A stretch of 64,000 nt of DNA. Origin: Absidia repens (lineage: Eukaryota > Mucoromycota > Mucoromycetes > Mucorales > Cunninghamellaceae). Under the pieces are notes generated by a model, which ran no database searches, had not been told where the DNA came from, and saw only the letters and a list, made by a program, of their open reading frames with translations. The translations under genes were made by a program, and so were the position numbers. Where the stretch lies: contig MCGE01000008.1 in the NCBI GenBank assembly GCA_002105175.1, positions 868,001 through 932,000 on the forward strand, in the 5' to 3' direction. Below, piece by piece: positions 23,725-36,421 of this stretch; position 1 is the first letter of the stretch, and each line of letters begins with the position of its first letter.

Positions 23725-25939
23725 ATGAGTGACTCAACTTCGATTGTTGGTGGTCCAGGGAATGAACAGCAAGCAGCATTATATAAGGCTATTGGCTGCT
23801 CTCTTGCAGTTGGAAGTGGTAAATTCAACACCTGTTGTGAATGACCCAATTGCAATATCATATAAAAATACTTATCAGCTTATGCATATAGGGTTGTTGA
23901 TTGGCAGTAGCTTTGTATTCAAGAAAAAAGGTCTTTTGGAATCAACCGAAAAAGCAGGTAAGACGCTTTGTGTGTAAAGTATCTTTTCTTTGTTTTCTAA
24001 CTTGGCTTTAAACAGGTGGTGTGGCTGGTGAGGGCTATCATTATTTGCGATCCGTAATGTGGTGGGCTGGAATGATACTTAGTAAGTTACCAAAAAAAAA
24101 CATTAAATATACATACGATAGTTCGGGAAGCGGCAAGGGAACGGAAGACTGACGACTTTTCGAACGAGGATTTGTTACTGACCAATTTTTTTTTTTACAT
24201 AATACAAAAATATTTAGTGATACTTGGCGAACTATGCAATTTTGTAGCGTACGCATTTGCACCAGCAGTTCTGGTCACCCCTCTCGGTGCGCTGAGTGTC
24301 GTAGTGAGGTAATGAAAAAATAGCAATCCGCATGACATTGACGGAGTACAAAGAAAACCTCGAAGATCATTCTTAACTAATCAGCCGACTCCTTTTTTTT
24401 TTTTTATTATTATTAGCGCCATTTTATCGTCGATCTTTTTGAAGGAAAGGTTGACATTCCATGGAAAAGTGGGATGTTTACAATGTATCATTGGCGCTGT
24501 GATGATTGTTTTGCATGCGCCAACAAATATAGCATCGGATTCATCTGTGGAGGGATTCAAGAAACTTGTTATTACTGTCGGTAAGTCTGTGGGATCGGCA
24601 TTCGGTTTACTACTTTGATTCGCGGTTCCTGAAATACCTTCCCTTTCCCTTTTTCGGCGTTTTTGTTGTTATTAGGCTTTCTGGTGTATGCGGGTATTGT
24701 CTTGATCATTTCACTAGTATTGATATTCTATTGTGGTCCTCGATGGGGCAAGAAAAACATGTTAGTGTACATCTCCATATGTAGTGTGATTGGATCAATC
24801 TCGGTTGTATTCACTCAAGGGTTTGGATCAGCCATTGTGTATTCTATCGGTGTCGAAAATCAATTCACCAATTGGTTTATCTATATCATGCTTCTGATTC
24901 TGGTGTTTACTTTGGTGCTGGAAATTGTTTATCTGAACAAGGCTTTGAATTTATATAACACAGCGTTGGTGACACCTACCTATTACGTGATCTTTACAAC
25001 AATGACCATCGTCAGCTCCACCATTCTTTTCCAAGGATTCAACGCATCAGGGACTGATATCGCTTCATGTGTCATGGGCTTTCTCTGTATCTGCTCTGGC
25101 GTAGCTCTTTTACACCATTCCTCAGCGACTCCGAACAATAGCAACAATCGAGTGCTCGAAGACGGTGACGACGACGATGATGACCTGGAAAAAAGGAAAA
25201 CGACGATAGCAATGTCAGATCGGACTATTTCCAGCAGATTCAATACCATGCGCCGAAAAAGTAGCAACTTGTTTAGTCTCTTTGATCGGGATTCCAAGAC
25301 TGAACTGAGCGACTATCATCAACAAGACAACCGCCACCTTGGAGAAAATACACCAGGCCCTGACGAATTTTTTTCGGCACCTTTCAGTGGCATTACTCGT
25401 TACGCTAGTACTACTCGATCTCAATCCATGCGCCTTCGACAAAATTCTCTACACCGTCAGCAACAGCAGCTATTACAACCTTTGCGAAATGCAACTGCAC
25501 CGACTGAGCCTGATCATATACATAGTGATGCTTATCGAACCCAACACGATGGAGAAGCAGATGAAAAGGTATTGTGGTATCCTCAAGGTAAGAAAAAAAA
25601 AACAACGGATATCATGTCGCTGAACTAGTCATTCATCAAACAATATTTATTTTTATAGGATCCGACCTCCACAGTATCAAAGAGGTAGACAAACCATTAT
25701 TATCGACATCAAGTTTGACCGTAGCAACAGAAAATGGTCCACATGAAGAAAAGCATGACTATGAAACAATAGCAATGACAGCATCTCCTCAAACATCTAC
25801 CCCAACGTCATTTCAGCAATCATCAAGACGTGACCAAAATGAACTGAATCCAATACAATCATTACGACTTGGTATCATTGGCAAGAAAAATCATGATAGC
25901 GATAGCGATGACGACCGAAAAGGTTTAGTGGACCATTAG
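23725..25939 (+). CDS. NIPA-type magnesium transporter
   Basis: Seven exons (23725-23818, 23892-23957, 24016-24081, 24218-24308, 24417-24580, 24676-25587, 25659-25939) join in phase to 557 residues. NIPA proteins are nine-helix Mg2+ transporters of the DMT superfamily. Seen: IGSSFVFKKKGLL in TM1, HYLRSVMWWAGM, GELCNFVAYAFAPAVLVTPLGALSV (family hallmark, shortened here), SAILSSIFLKERL, and several later helices up to CICSGVALLHHSS. After the membrane domain there is an unusually long soluble tail (about 230 residues): an acidic run of Asp, then Ser/Gln/Arg-rich and acidic sequence ending DSDSDDDRKGLVDH. The tail is likely disordered and regulatory (inference). Confidence 0.9.
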
Positions 25940-26451
25940 GTTAGCTTTTATCATACTATTACTCATTTATCATGTACATTTTTCATTTACGATTTTGCGT
26001 CATGTTTATTTCTATTTTTATTGATTTCTGTATATCTTTTATTATTGTATAGCCTTTTTTTTTTTTTTTTTTTTTCTTCTTTGATTCATATCTTCAATAA
26101 AAAAAACCATTTATCCTTATCACATTATATCATAAGTCATATCATATCTTGTTTTATGTCCCATTGACTAAAATGTCTGTCCCAATATTCATTCTTTTTC
26201 AAAATCGCTTTCCCTGTTCGATAACAACCCAACACCCACATTCACAATGAAAACTTCCTCTGTCCTACTTTGTTCCACTTTTTAATATTTTATGATACCC
26301 ATTCATTAGCACAGACACAACATAATCATTGTTTTCACATTTTCAATTTTATTGTACAAATATTAATTAAATAAATATGAGACAACTAATACTAGGTCGA
26401 CAAAAAGGGGAGGGGGGATCAGTCAGGGTATGTTTCCACTAATAAACTAAT
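25940..26451. other. Convergent 3' intergenic region
   Basis: About 510 bp of AT-rich DNA between two convergent stop codons. It has a T tract at 26056-26075 and an AATAAA at 26095-26100. Nothing else is visible. Confidence 0.5.
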
Positions 26452-27246
26452 CTATTTGGAAATTCTTTCAGTCAAAGGTTTGATATATTTTTCATGGTAT
26501 GCAGGAATGCCAGTGCTATTAGGTGCCTGAAGAATCGTGTCGAAGTAAGCTAGATAAGGATACAGAAAGAAAAGACATCACATCAGTTCCAGTTTTCCAA
26601 TCAATTTTCATTGATGTTATGTTATTACCTTCATAAATGTCACCGTTGTATTTTCCAATTGGTGCCTTGAGGACGAAATCAGGATATCCCCAAGCGTCTA
26701 ATAATCAGAAAAACAAATAGTTGAGGTATATAATTATTACATAAAGTGTCGGCACATAGATTTGCTTACCTGTGAGCCCAACGATTTGATAGCGAAGATC
26801 TTTGCACACCTATTCCAGCAAAATTATATCGAACACAATAAATTGTCAATATTTTTTTTTTTTGTCATAGTCATTATTCCACGCTAGTTTTATTTTACCT
26901 TGAGGTAGAGTTTTTCAATACCAGTCACCTGGGCAGGGGACAAGAATCCTTCTTTATAGCCTTGATCACCATAGGTATGCAATACATGCAAGCCCCATAA
27001 TCCAGTCAATCGATGCATAATGTTCACCACACTTGCATCCAGGGCATGCGGTTTGGCACGACCAAATCGGAGAGCATTGTCTTCAAATAAAAAGGCGGCA
27101 CAGTGTAGTTCAGCAGCCTTGACACTTTCCAAAAGCAGGTCGTTTTCGGTTGCCCCTTGTTTGATGGCTTGCTGGATACTATAAAGCTAAGGTTGGGCAA
27201 TAAAAAAAATATTTAACATCTCCTCTCTCCTAATAGTTATTTCTTT

Positions 27247-27288
<42 letters not shown>

Positions 27289-28554
27289 AAGACACACTTA
27301 CTCGTTTGACAAGAATAGTGTAGAGAGCTTCAGTAACCAGGCTGAAATCCTTCAAACAGTCTTCCAAATGATCGACATCCACAGTCCAAGACCTCTTTTT
27401 CAAATAGTCACTGGCTTGCAAAATATAATGCATTGAGCTTCTGAATTGTAGCTTTGGATAAATGCCCTTATCCAATTGCTGCGCTAGTCGTTGGCGTAAA
27501 ATTCTTGTCGTTTGCTGAAGCATCACCACGTTATCGCCACCACCAGTAGTGAAGACACCCCAATCATTCATGATATGTCCAATAGCATTGTAGGCAGAAT
27601 ACGCATGGCCTCCACAACTACGGCGACATGTTTCTAAAATATCGGAGCAGTACCAGCCGACCAATCCCTTGAGACAAGCAGAGATAGCATGAAGGTCGCC
27701 CATGTGATTCAAATAAACCGCTTCGTCATTGATGCCACCATCGCCTGTAAGAATCGAGAATTGCGCATCAAGGGTTTCAAAAGATGCCTGGATCATGTAC
27801 ATGAAGGAAATTGCAGGAAGAAGCTTGACATAGTGTGATTGATAATCCATGATTTGCTGGTTTTTGGGACCTTGCCGTCGAACCACACCATAGCGTGAAG
27901 CAATAGTAAGCGCCTGGGTTGATAAGAATGACATATCTAAAACATTGTTTTCCGTAAAGGTTGAGTATGTCGTTTGAACGCACGGTTTTTGCTTTTGATT
28001 TTATTTTTGAATTACCTCGAACCGCATTGAGTCGTTCAGGAATCAAAGTAGCATACATCACAGATGGATTGGGAGCCTGGTGGAAGGTACCATCACGATC
28101 AAGACGAACCCATTTTGCTAATAATTGAGTTCTTGGAATGCGGGCATTTCGGAATTGAATCCAGCCATTATCAAGGCCCTGATGACCTATTGAATGTGAG
28201 AAAGAAAAAAAGGCCAGTTGCATTAGTTGGTTGTTTTTATGATTCCCTGACTAGTTCAAACTTACCCACTTTGGAGCCAATATCACCAGCAATAACATTT
28301 GGCATTAATTCACCAGTTTTGGGATCGCGAAGCTGGACAACAAACCAATTGAGACCTTTATTTTTACCCCCGATAATTGTTTGAGCAATAACAACCGTGT
28401 GTGTAGCAGATTGACCAGCCATACCAATCCAAAATTTAGAAGAGGTCACAGTTGGGGAGTCAATGACAAATTCATCCGTCTCTATATCAAAGGTCGCGGT
28501 CGTTTCGAGTTCACGAAGAGCAGAGCTATGACCTAATTCCGTCTTTTTTTTAAA

Positions 28555-28585
<31 letters not shown>

Positions 28586-29329
28586 GAAAAGAAAAACATT
28601 CATTATTTCATATATTTGCTACACCATGCGATCAAAGCATGTATTTTCTCTTACTTACCATAGCAAAACAGCCAATAATGCGAATTTCTTCGACCAAGGG
28701 TAGCCAATATTTTCGTTGTTCTTCACTGGATAGCATGTTGATGACACTTCTAAAAAGTAGCCTATGGACACAAAATCGCATGTTGAAGCTTTCAGAGTAG
28801 ATACCCAAGACGCGACCAATTTCGTTTGCATATTCCCGCTTTTCAGGGCCGAGATTTTTGGCAATCTGCGCAAGCCTATAGACTTGACCCATGGTACTAT
28901 GAAGAGTAGATTAGAATTCCCTCTACAGTGCTTTAAATACATTATTACTTACAATTCCCGAAATTCTGCACGATCGAGCTCCAAAAAGTTTCTAGGCGAT
29001 TGCACTACGAGTTCAGGGTCATTCTTGATGAGGTCGTATGCATTTTTCTAATAGTAATAAATAGATAAAAGGGACGCTAATGAGTGTCAATCGGCATCAA
29101 ACAAGTGAGTCATTCTTACCGTCATTGCGTATGTCTTTTCACCACCACCGTAAAATGTTGCCAAAGCTTCAATGTTGAATTCAGCAGCTTGTCTCTCCGT
29201 ATTCATGTCATTAACTGTTTGTTTCGAAGCGGTCGATGGCGTTAGATTGAGTTGTTGTTTCAATTGATTCAAGCGAGTTAAAGCTGCCTTTGCTTTGGGA
29301 TCAGCTGACTGAGATAGTGGAATGGTCAT
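26452..29329 (-). CDS. POX1: Peroxisomal acyl-CoA oxidase
   Basis: Ten exons join to about 700 residues; boundaries include 29329-29120 (first) and a last exon ending at TAG 26452. The enzyme catalyses the first step of peroxisomal beta-oxidation, making trans-2-enoyl-CoA and H2O2 with FAD. Seen: N-terminal helical domain; IIGCFAMTELGHSSALRELETTATFD (FAD/substrate region, shown only in part); DSPTVTSSKFWIGMAGQSATHTVV; GLNWFVVQLRDP; GHQGLDNGWIQFRNARIPR; RYGVVRRQ; CGGHAYSAYN and GGGDNVVMLQQTTR. These distinguish oxidases from mitochondrial acyl-CoA dehydrogenases. The C-terminus reads ERISK, not a canonical PTS1 (SKL type). Yeast Pox1 also lacks PTS1 and still enters peroxisomes, so location is unaffected in principle. 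Two introns contain long T or A tracts. Confidence 0.93.
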
Positions 29330-30208
29330 TGTGAAAGTTGCATAAAATAGAAATAACAATAAAAATAAAAATAAAAATCAGTTACTTTTATATACGCGAG
29401 ATTCTTCCCCCACACATTTTTTAATATCAAAAACTCCGCACGCACGCCATCATGTGAATTTCTGGCCTGGTACAGCACAGTACATGAAAGCACTAGCTTT
29501 GTATATGTTACCAATTGTCATTTCTATCGAGTAAATAAAAGACAATGCAATTGGCATATCCACAGCAAAATAAATGAAAACTGCGTCTCGGTATCTGAGA
29601 CAAGGAAATGTTCTTCTGCAGAAATAGACTAACGAAACTGTCGCCGACTAAACAATTACATGAACCGTTTATTTATTTACTGTATTGTATTATTATGAGC
29701 TTCAGTAGCGTGCATAATATCGAAAGGTACGAACTGCTATCAATATAAAATAGTAAAAACAATTTATTCACTTTTGTTATGAACCTCTAGCGTTATTCAC
29801 CTGTAATTCTATGTATCCATAGTATGTGTTCAGAAATCCATGGTGGTTGTTGTTGAGGAACGACTTGGCTTTTCATAATAAATTTTTTTTTCCTGCTAAC
29901 GAAACAGGGGTAAACTATAATAGAAATCTATTTTATCAAAAAAAAAAAAAAAAAAAAAAATGCATTAGACAACAAATGATCCACTTCAGTTAAGAAAATC
30001 CAAGAAATAGGGCAAGGAACACGTTTTCAGATTACTGCATGTGAATCGGCCAATGTGCGGTGTTTAAATGTTTCTCCAGAAATTGATGCCCATTTCGGTA
30101 TTTATTTTAATGCTGCCCTTTTTTTAAAAAAAAGTTTTTCTTTCCGCTACTCATCACTTTATACCAACTTCTTTTTTTTTTTTTTTTACTACGCTTTATA
30201 CCACGTAT
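29330..30208. other. Divergent intergenic region (POX1-like / His-rich protein)
   Basis: About 880 bp between two divergent starts. It has an A tract near 29939-29960 and T-rich runs near 30171-30187, with no ORF of note. The oxidase promoter must lie in its left part. Confidence 0.45.
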
Positions 30209-30217
30209 ATGTATTGT

Positions 30218-31338
30218 ATGCAAATAACTGAACCGCCTTCATATGAAAAGTCTATCAACTCTACCGAAATGCAAAATCAAATATTAGTATGTGTTTGTAA
30301 AGTAAACAACGACCGAACTTTTTTAATTTTTGTTTTTGACACTTTTATATGCTTATAAATAGAATTCGATGCCATCTCTTTTCGAAAAAAAAACCATATT
30401 TAACTTTATTGGAAATGATCAACACAGGTATGTCAGTTTATATATCGATACATGATAGCAACAACCAATATACTCAATGATATATTTTTCACAGCGACAA
30501 GAAAATTGTACCACTCTCAAACGAGCATGTGTCAACTGAAGTTCCTGAAGAAAACGAAAAAACAACAGGTGCGCAAGCGGAACCCTTGAACTATCGACTT
30601 GAAAGGGTGTCATCCTACATTCAACAAATGATCGATACAGCACAAATCAGCTTGACCACTTCTACACCGGAGGTGACTAACGATGATGATTCAGGCAACG
30701 ACAGTAATACTTTGGCGAATGTAGATGATGTTTTGGAACTTCAACAGCGGCAAATCAGCAAACGAGCATCAATAGAACGCCTGAGATCCAGTCAAACAAG
30801 TCTAGCGCGGACCCTCGACCAACTCAATCTATCCATCATTCACTCTATCATCGACGCGGCGACATCAAATTTACCAACTTACACCCAAGAAATGGACAAT
30901 ATCAGTGACAAAGAGGACAGCAATATCAGTATATCACATCATCATCACTATCATCATCATCATCATCATCATTCTAATCGAGGACGGAATCATCAACGAA
31001 GACGAGCGGATTCATCTTCATCAAAGAAGCAGCGCCAGGTACCTGACTATTCTTCCATAAGGTCTACCATCTCTTTATGGACGAATTTATTGACTCAAAC
31101 AGCATTGGTCTTTTGTATTTGCCATTGTGTTTTATCGTGGACAAAACTTACTTCATCCGTTATCAGCACTGCTTGGTTGGTTAGTCTACTGCGCATCAAA
31201 ACAAGGATAGGATATTGCAAAAAACCCTCTTCAGCATCGACACCATTATCATTATTTTCACCAGTGTATACCAATTTCAAATCGTCTCTTGTACCTCGAA
31301 TATATTTAGTGATACTAGCTCTTTTTGGACATCATTGA
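30218..31338 (+). CDS. Hypothetical membrane protein with polyhistidine stretch
   Basis: Unrecognised. Three exons (30218-30286, 30363-30427, 30495-31338) join in phase to 325 residues; an in-frame ATG at 30209 would add three. The N-terminal two-thirds is hydrophilic, with acidic runs, a helical segment (ELQQRQISKRASIERLRSS) and a run of 7 His after HHHHY (30937-30975), followed by a basic Arg/Ser-rich block. The C-terminal third has one clear hydrophobic segment (TALVFCICHCVLSW, then SSVISTAWLVSLL) and a short hydrophobic end (IYLVILALFG). It may be a tail-anchored or two-span membrane protein. The His tract could bind metal or simply reflect CAT repeat expansion. Function cannot be inferred. 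Confidence 0.65.
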
Positions 31339-32294
31339 ATCATCTTCCCTCTTCCCTCCAAGGTGTGAAATATACCTCCTCTTTTTACAACTAGTATTAT
31401 TCAAAAGATCTTCCCCACCACTTAGTTTTATTTATGCCCAACCCCCTCCCCCCCCTCTTCTATATCTTTATGCATCATTATTTTGTAGTTTTATGTATCG
31501 TTGTTCTTTTATTATTATAATACAAGTGCTATTTACAATAAATTTTTTTTTCTTCCTCTTCCTCTTGAATTTGAATGATTGTTTCAGTGATATTCTAGAC
31601 TCGCTATAGATATATTTGTACCACCAGCATATTCATTTGTCATTATACTTCATGCCGTCCAGCCAAACCCCACAAACCCATCCACTTTAATAATTGACAA
31701 AGTGAAAAAAAAAGAAAAAAAGCACATCATGCGCACTGGCCTTTCTTTGCTGTGTAGTCAAGAAGAATTATTCACGCACCCATTCGCGGTGCCTGCACCC
31801 TTCATTTTCACTTTTATGACTAGCACTCTGATAAATAACCAAAACATTAATTATTTCATGCCCCCCCCAAACAACTTGACCCCATCAGCGATACCCTATC
31901 ATCTAGTCCCCAATACTTTCACAATAAAGATAATTCAACTCAAGCCTATTGTGTGTGCTATGTATAAATTATATGTATTTTCCTGCGTGTCCTCCTCACA
32001 CACACACGTAAAAATGCAACGTGGCCACAATCATATACGTTACACCAATTTCCCTTGGTCATAAGTTCATTTCCCAAATTCATAAACTATACTATCAAAA
32101 AACTGTAATTTTTAATAAATGTCGAAATGGTTTTATTCATTTCATTTGATTTCTAAAATCTATCACCTAGCTAATAATAATAAATACTATTACTAAAGGC
32201 AAAAACACACGCAAACACAAAAAAAAAAAAAAAAAAAAAAAAAATCTATAAAGCAGAAGCGAGAGACGTAGGAGGATGGGGATAGAGTGGTGCA
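31339..32294. other. Convergent 3' intergenic region
   Basis: About 950 bp between convergent genes: pyrimidine-rich 3' flank after 31338, AATAAA-like sequences, and an A tract at 32219-32244. One short ORF (31702-32064, +) overlaps low-complexity DNA and shows no domain. Confidence 0.5.
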
Positions 32295-33268
32295 TTACAA
32301 TTTCTGTTGTTGTTGCTGGGCCCAAGATTTCAAGCCATCCACACGATCTAATAAATCTTGACAAAAATGGACGGTTTGACGTCGTTCTTGGCGGGCGGTA
32401 GTAAATGAGGACGGACATTCCACACCATCCAAAGCAAGCAAAGCACGCATCAACACTTCAGAGATATATAAGAGTTCATCCTTTGTCGCCTGCTGTTGTG
32501 CCGCATCCATGCCGTCGCCTTGCTGCTGTTGTTGTTGTTGCTGCTGCTGTTCCAAGTACGATACTCGCGATAACAGGGGTTGACTTTCTGCCATGATTTT
32601 CCGTATTCTTGATAAACATCCCACTTCCTCTTCGTTTCCTGACGCTGTTTGTTGGACTTGTTCGTTCTATATTTTGTTATTCCAAAATCAAACGAGATAT
32701 ACCCAAAAAAAGAAAGAAAAAAAAAAAAAAAAGGGCACGTCAGTGAAAATAAATCTTTCTTCTAAATATAACAATAGTTGCATAAAAAACTAAACCTTAC
32801 CAAGACTTGATCACCACTAACGACAATGACTGAGTAGGGCAAAATTCCAAGACTTTCCAAAGTGGCCTGATCATCCTTGAGATTCCCACCATTGTACTGT
32901 AGCTTCATTGTGGCCAAAGGGATATTCAGAAGTGCTTTGCATTGAAGCATGAGATCGTGGACAGTGTACTGTTGGTAACGAGCAGGATCAGGATGGACAG
33001 GGATTTGAATAGGTTCCATTTGGCGCCAACGGATCGTGATGTAAGGCTGTCGCTGTTGCTGTTGCTGCTGCTGTCTTGGAGGTCGTGTTGAGTTTGATGC
33101 GTATCTAGGATCCTTCTGTGGTGTCTGTGGTGATGATTGTTGAGGATATTGAGATGCTTGTTGTGCTCGTTGTTGACGATAAGGTGGGGGCGGCGAAGGG
33201 GATGGAGAGTGTGTATGAGATGACGAATGGGAGTTTGGTTTGCCCCACAACCGATCAAAGAAGGACAT
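32295..33268 (-). CDS. Ubiquitin-like plus BAG-domain cochaperone (BAG1-type)
   Basis: Two exons (33268-32801 and 32666-32295) join in phase to 279 residues. BAG proteins bind the Hsp70 ATPase domain and release nucleotide. Seen: N-terminal Ser/His/Pro- and Gln-rich low-complexity region (residues about 10-75); a ubiquitin-like fold (ITIRWRQMEPIQIPV, TVHDLMLQCKALLNIP, MKLQYNGGNLKDDQATLESLGI) with the typical beta-grasp spacing; and a C-terminal three-helix BAG-like region (LSRIRKIMAESQPLLSRVSYLE, DELLYISEVLMRALLALDGVE, QTVHFCQDLLDRVDGLKSWA). No membrane anchor is present, unlike yeast Snl1. Polyglutamine splits the BAG helices. With the STI1-like gene, it is the second Hsp70 cochaperone in the window, 22 kb away and unlinked. 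Confidence 0.82.
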
Positions 33269-33536
33269 TATGGGAATATAGGATGGGTGGTTAAATTAAT
33301 AAATACAAAAAAGGGACAAAGGTAATTGCTAATAAAAAGAAAAAAAAAGAAAAAAATTCGAAGACAAAGAAGAAAGGCGGTTCGTCAAGTTTTAATAATA
33401 ATAAAAAAAAAGTGTGGATAAAAGGGATGAAAAAAGACAGAAATAAGCATCGGTGTTTCAATCTTTATTCAACAATCAAAAAAAGCTACACATACATATG
33501 TTATATACAATACACTAAAACTACAAAAATAATATT

Positions 33537-34147
33537 TCACCTTCTATGGAAACCATCAACAAAGTGACCAGTGTTTTTGGGAGTTGAGATAGGTGAAGGA
33601 GGATGATAATTCAATAATACAGATGGGGAAGAGGAAGAAGGACTTACTGTTGATGGTGGTGGATGTGTTGGTGTTGGTGTATCGGTTGTTGTATTCAATA
33701 AAGATGCAATAGACGGAGAATGCCTTGCAGAGTTGCTATTGGTGGTGGCAGTTGTAGCAGTAGGCGTCATAGCAGTCGTCGTAACAGATCCACTTTCTTT
33801 CGCACTTGTAGACGGGGCATGCTTTGGATCCAAATACTTATTCCATCGTTGTCTACATTGTTGACCACTTCGATCAGGTACCATGAGCGCTACAATGTCC
33901 CAGTCGTCCGTTCCATTGATTTCCACCGACGCCATAAGCACTTGATCTTCATCAGGAGTCCATCGCACATACGCCAGACCTCCTCCAACACGTCCCGCTG
34001 CTGTCGACCGTAATAGCCTATCTTCGCCTTGAGCCCATTGAATATATGCTAATGTTGAATTGAACCTATGCTGTTGCTGCGGTCCGTCATGTTCAGAAGA
34101 TGGTTTATCCATATCCTTTGACATCATTTCTACAGTAACCAAATAAG

Positions 34148-34180
<33 letters not shown>

Positions 34181-36066
34181 AGGACGATGATGGTAATTAG
34201 TATTCTTCAAATCTAAGATTTCTTTTTTATATTCTTACCTTGAAGCGACTGAATCGGTGATTGAGATGGGAGAGGTGGTGATTTCGAAGGAAACATAGAT
34301 AACAAAGTATTGGCCGAATCGATGGATCGTTTTGATCGTTTTTCATTATTGTAATAACTAGGTGTGTTGCTGCTGCTATACGCCGGTCGATTGTAATAAT
34401 AAATGGTGGGATCCGGTTCGTCTTCTTTCACGTTGTTGAGGGGCCGTTTTCGTAGTTTTGTTTTCCGAGAAGAATGTGCTGGAGGTGGGGTACTGGTGTA
34501 GCTTGATCGTTCCGTGTTATCTGCATGCTGCGATTCAAAGTCGGGGTCACTGAGCATCTGATCTGCCAAAATCCCAAGACTATCCAAGCCAGAAATAGTA
34601 CTGGGTCGAATGTCACTTCGTAGCTTTGGTGAGTATTGCTGTTGGAAGAGATAAGGCCGAGTTTTGTGATTGCTGTCCTTCTTGAATCTTGGGGAAGCAT
34701 TTATTGATTGCGGAGAGGACGATGACTGCGGTGGAATGAGTTCATCCGCATGATGGTGATGTGGTTGTTTCAGGTGGTGCAAATATTCTATTTCGGCATC
34801 ACGTGCTTTGAGTCTAAGTTGGCCAAGATGTAGTTTTTGTTGTAATCGTTTTCTATCTTCAAGTAGTTGTGCTTTGCTCAAATCAGCATCCTATTTTATA
34901 TACAATGAATATGTGAATAGATTAGAGAAAAGAAGAAGCAATAAAAAAATAAAAAAATTGTAGATCGTTTTTTGTTTGTTTATAAACTTACACTTGCTGG
35001 TAATTCCAAGTTTTCCATTGAATGTAAGAGCTGAGTTGTCTTTTGTAATCGTTTGGTCAGTGTTTGAATATCCTTCCGTAACATTCTTGTTTCCGTATTG
35101 TACCGTAATCGCTGTTCACTTTCCTAAATGTATATGCGAAAAAAGGAGGAATGAGAACTTTTTCTCTCCACTAGAAATCAGATATCCATTTGACTTACAG
35201 ACATGAGGTAAATTTGTTTCATAGTTTCCACAACGTTGATCACATCCGGAGGTAAAGCTTGGGATTGACGGATCTGATCTGCTTGAGAACGTACAATATT
35301 TTCGAGATATTGGTTTCGCTCCATAGATTCGCGCAACTGTAGATGATAAAAAGAAGAAAAAAGAAGGCACATTAGTTTGATGATGGAACACATGTTTCAA
35401 TTAGTTTTTACCAGCTGTTCTTGATCGTCATTTAATTCTCGATTCCATTTGTCATGATAAGGCGCCACATAATCCCACTAATCAGACGAAGAAGGAAGGG
35501 AGACAGAAAACCCATAACAATAATAATCAGTTAACGAGTGATTTTTATAAAGGCTTCCTATGTTTGTATTATTATTATTTTCACTTACTGGATAATGACT
35601 CGTGGCTGAAACGGGTAATGAATATGCCGATTGTTGATTCTTCGGAGATGTCGTTGAGGTTGATAACGGTGCATTTATCAAAGGTAAGGGCACTATTCGG
35701 TTGGCCGAATCATTTACTTTGGTGGATGGCATTGGTGCTGGTGATTTTTGTGATTGTTGTTGACCGGGTTCCGTTAACACAAGATCAATTTTCCATTTTG
35801 CGTTACTTCCCCAGCGTTCAATCTGGTATATGTAAGTCATTGATAAAGAAAAAAAAATAGATATCATCATTAGTTATCCATTTGCCCCAAGTATTCACGT
35901 ATCAGGATAAAATAGTAGATTAAAACAATATCTTTCTTACCTGTTGTCGTACTGATTGAAGAATTTGATCCAGATGGTCAGTGTTTTGAGTAAATGTTGT
36001 TGATTGTCGTCGGCCCAAAGGAGATGGTGCCTTTACTGTCGAATCCTGAAAACGGTTCGTATGCAT
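33537..36066 (-). CDS. Coiled-coil protein with C-terminal Myb/SANT repeat
   Basis: Seven exons (first 36066-35941) join in phase to roughly 650 residues. Family name not recognised. N-terminus: short Ser/Thr-rich segment, then WGSNAKWKIDLVL and a low-complexity stretch. Middle: a long predicted coiled coil (RNQYLENIVRSQADQ-like, ESEQRLRYNTETRMLRKDIQTLTKRLQ, AQLLEDRKRLQQKLHLGQLRLKARDAEIEYL). C-terminus: a degenerate repeat beginning IQWAQGEDRLL, then a clear Myb repeat RWTPDEDQVL...DWDIVALMVPDRSGQQCRQRWNKYL with two of three usual Trp-type positions plus the QCRQRW recognition helix, and a Thr/Ser/Pro tail. It is probably a DNA-binding nuclear protein that oligomerises through the coiled coil. 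Divergent from NIT1 (355 bp). Confidence 0.72.
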
Positions 36067-36421
36067 AACAGAGAAGTAAATTATAAAGAAGTGATAAAAA
36101 ATAAAAAGGAAAGTATACAAGGAGAGAAAGAGAGAGAGAAAGTAAGTAAGAAAAAAATTTAAAAAAAGGAAAGAGCTTGGGTATGTATTGTGTGAGTGTG
36201 AGAATAGAGAAAAGAGAAGGAAAAAGGAACGCGTTTTGAATTTTATTCCCTTATTGTCTCGATTTTATTTCTGGGATCCAAATGACGTAGAAATAAAAAA
36301 TCAAACTGCAGCCTATAGGCATGAATGACTTTAGTGCTGACCAATTACATCCCTGAAAATTTTCGATTTAGTTTCCTGTTTTTCAAATCCAGCCTTTTCC
36401 TTCCTTATTTTTTTCTTACTC
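36067..36421. promoter_or_regulatory. Bidirectional promoter (Myb protein / NIT1)
   Basis: 355 bp between the two ATGs. It contains a GA-rich block on the left (36117-36230), a T/C-rich tract just ahead of the + strand ATG at 36422, and an inverted CCAAT (CCAAT near 36340, in TGACCAATTAC). Confidence 0.45.

Noticed and set aside
30937..30975. Polyhistidine run considered as a metal-binding module
   Set aside because: It consists of CAT/CAC repeats within low-complexity sequence, so repeat expansion explains it without a specific function.
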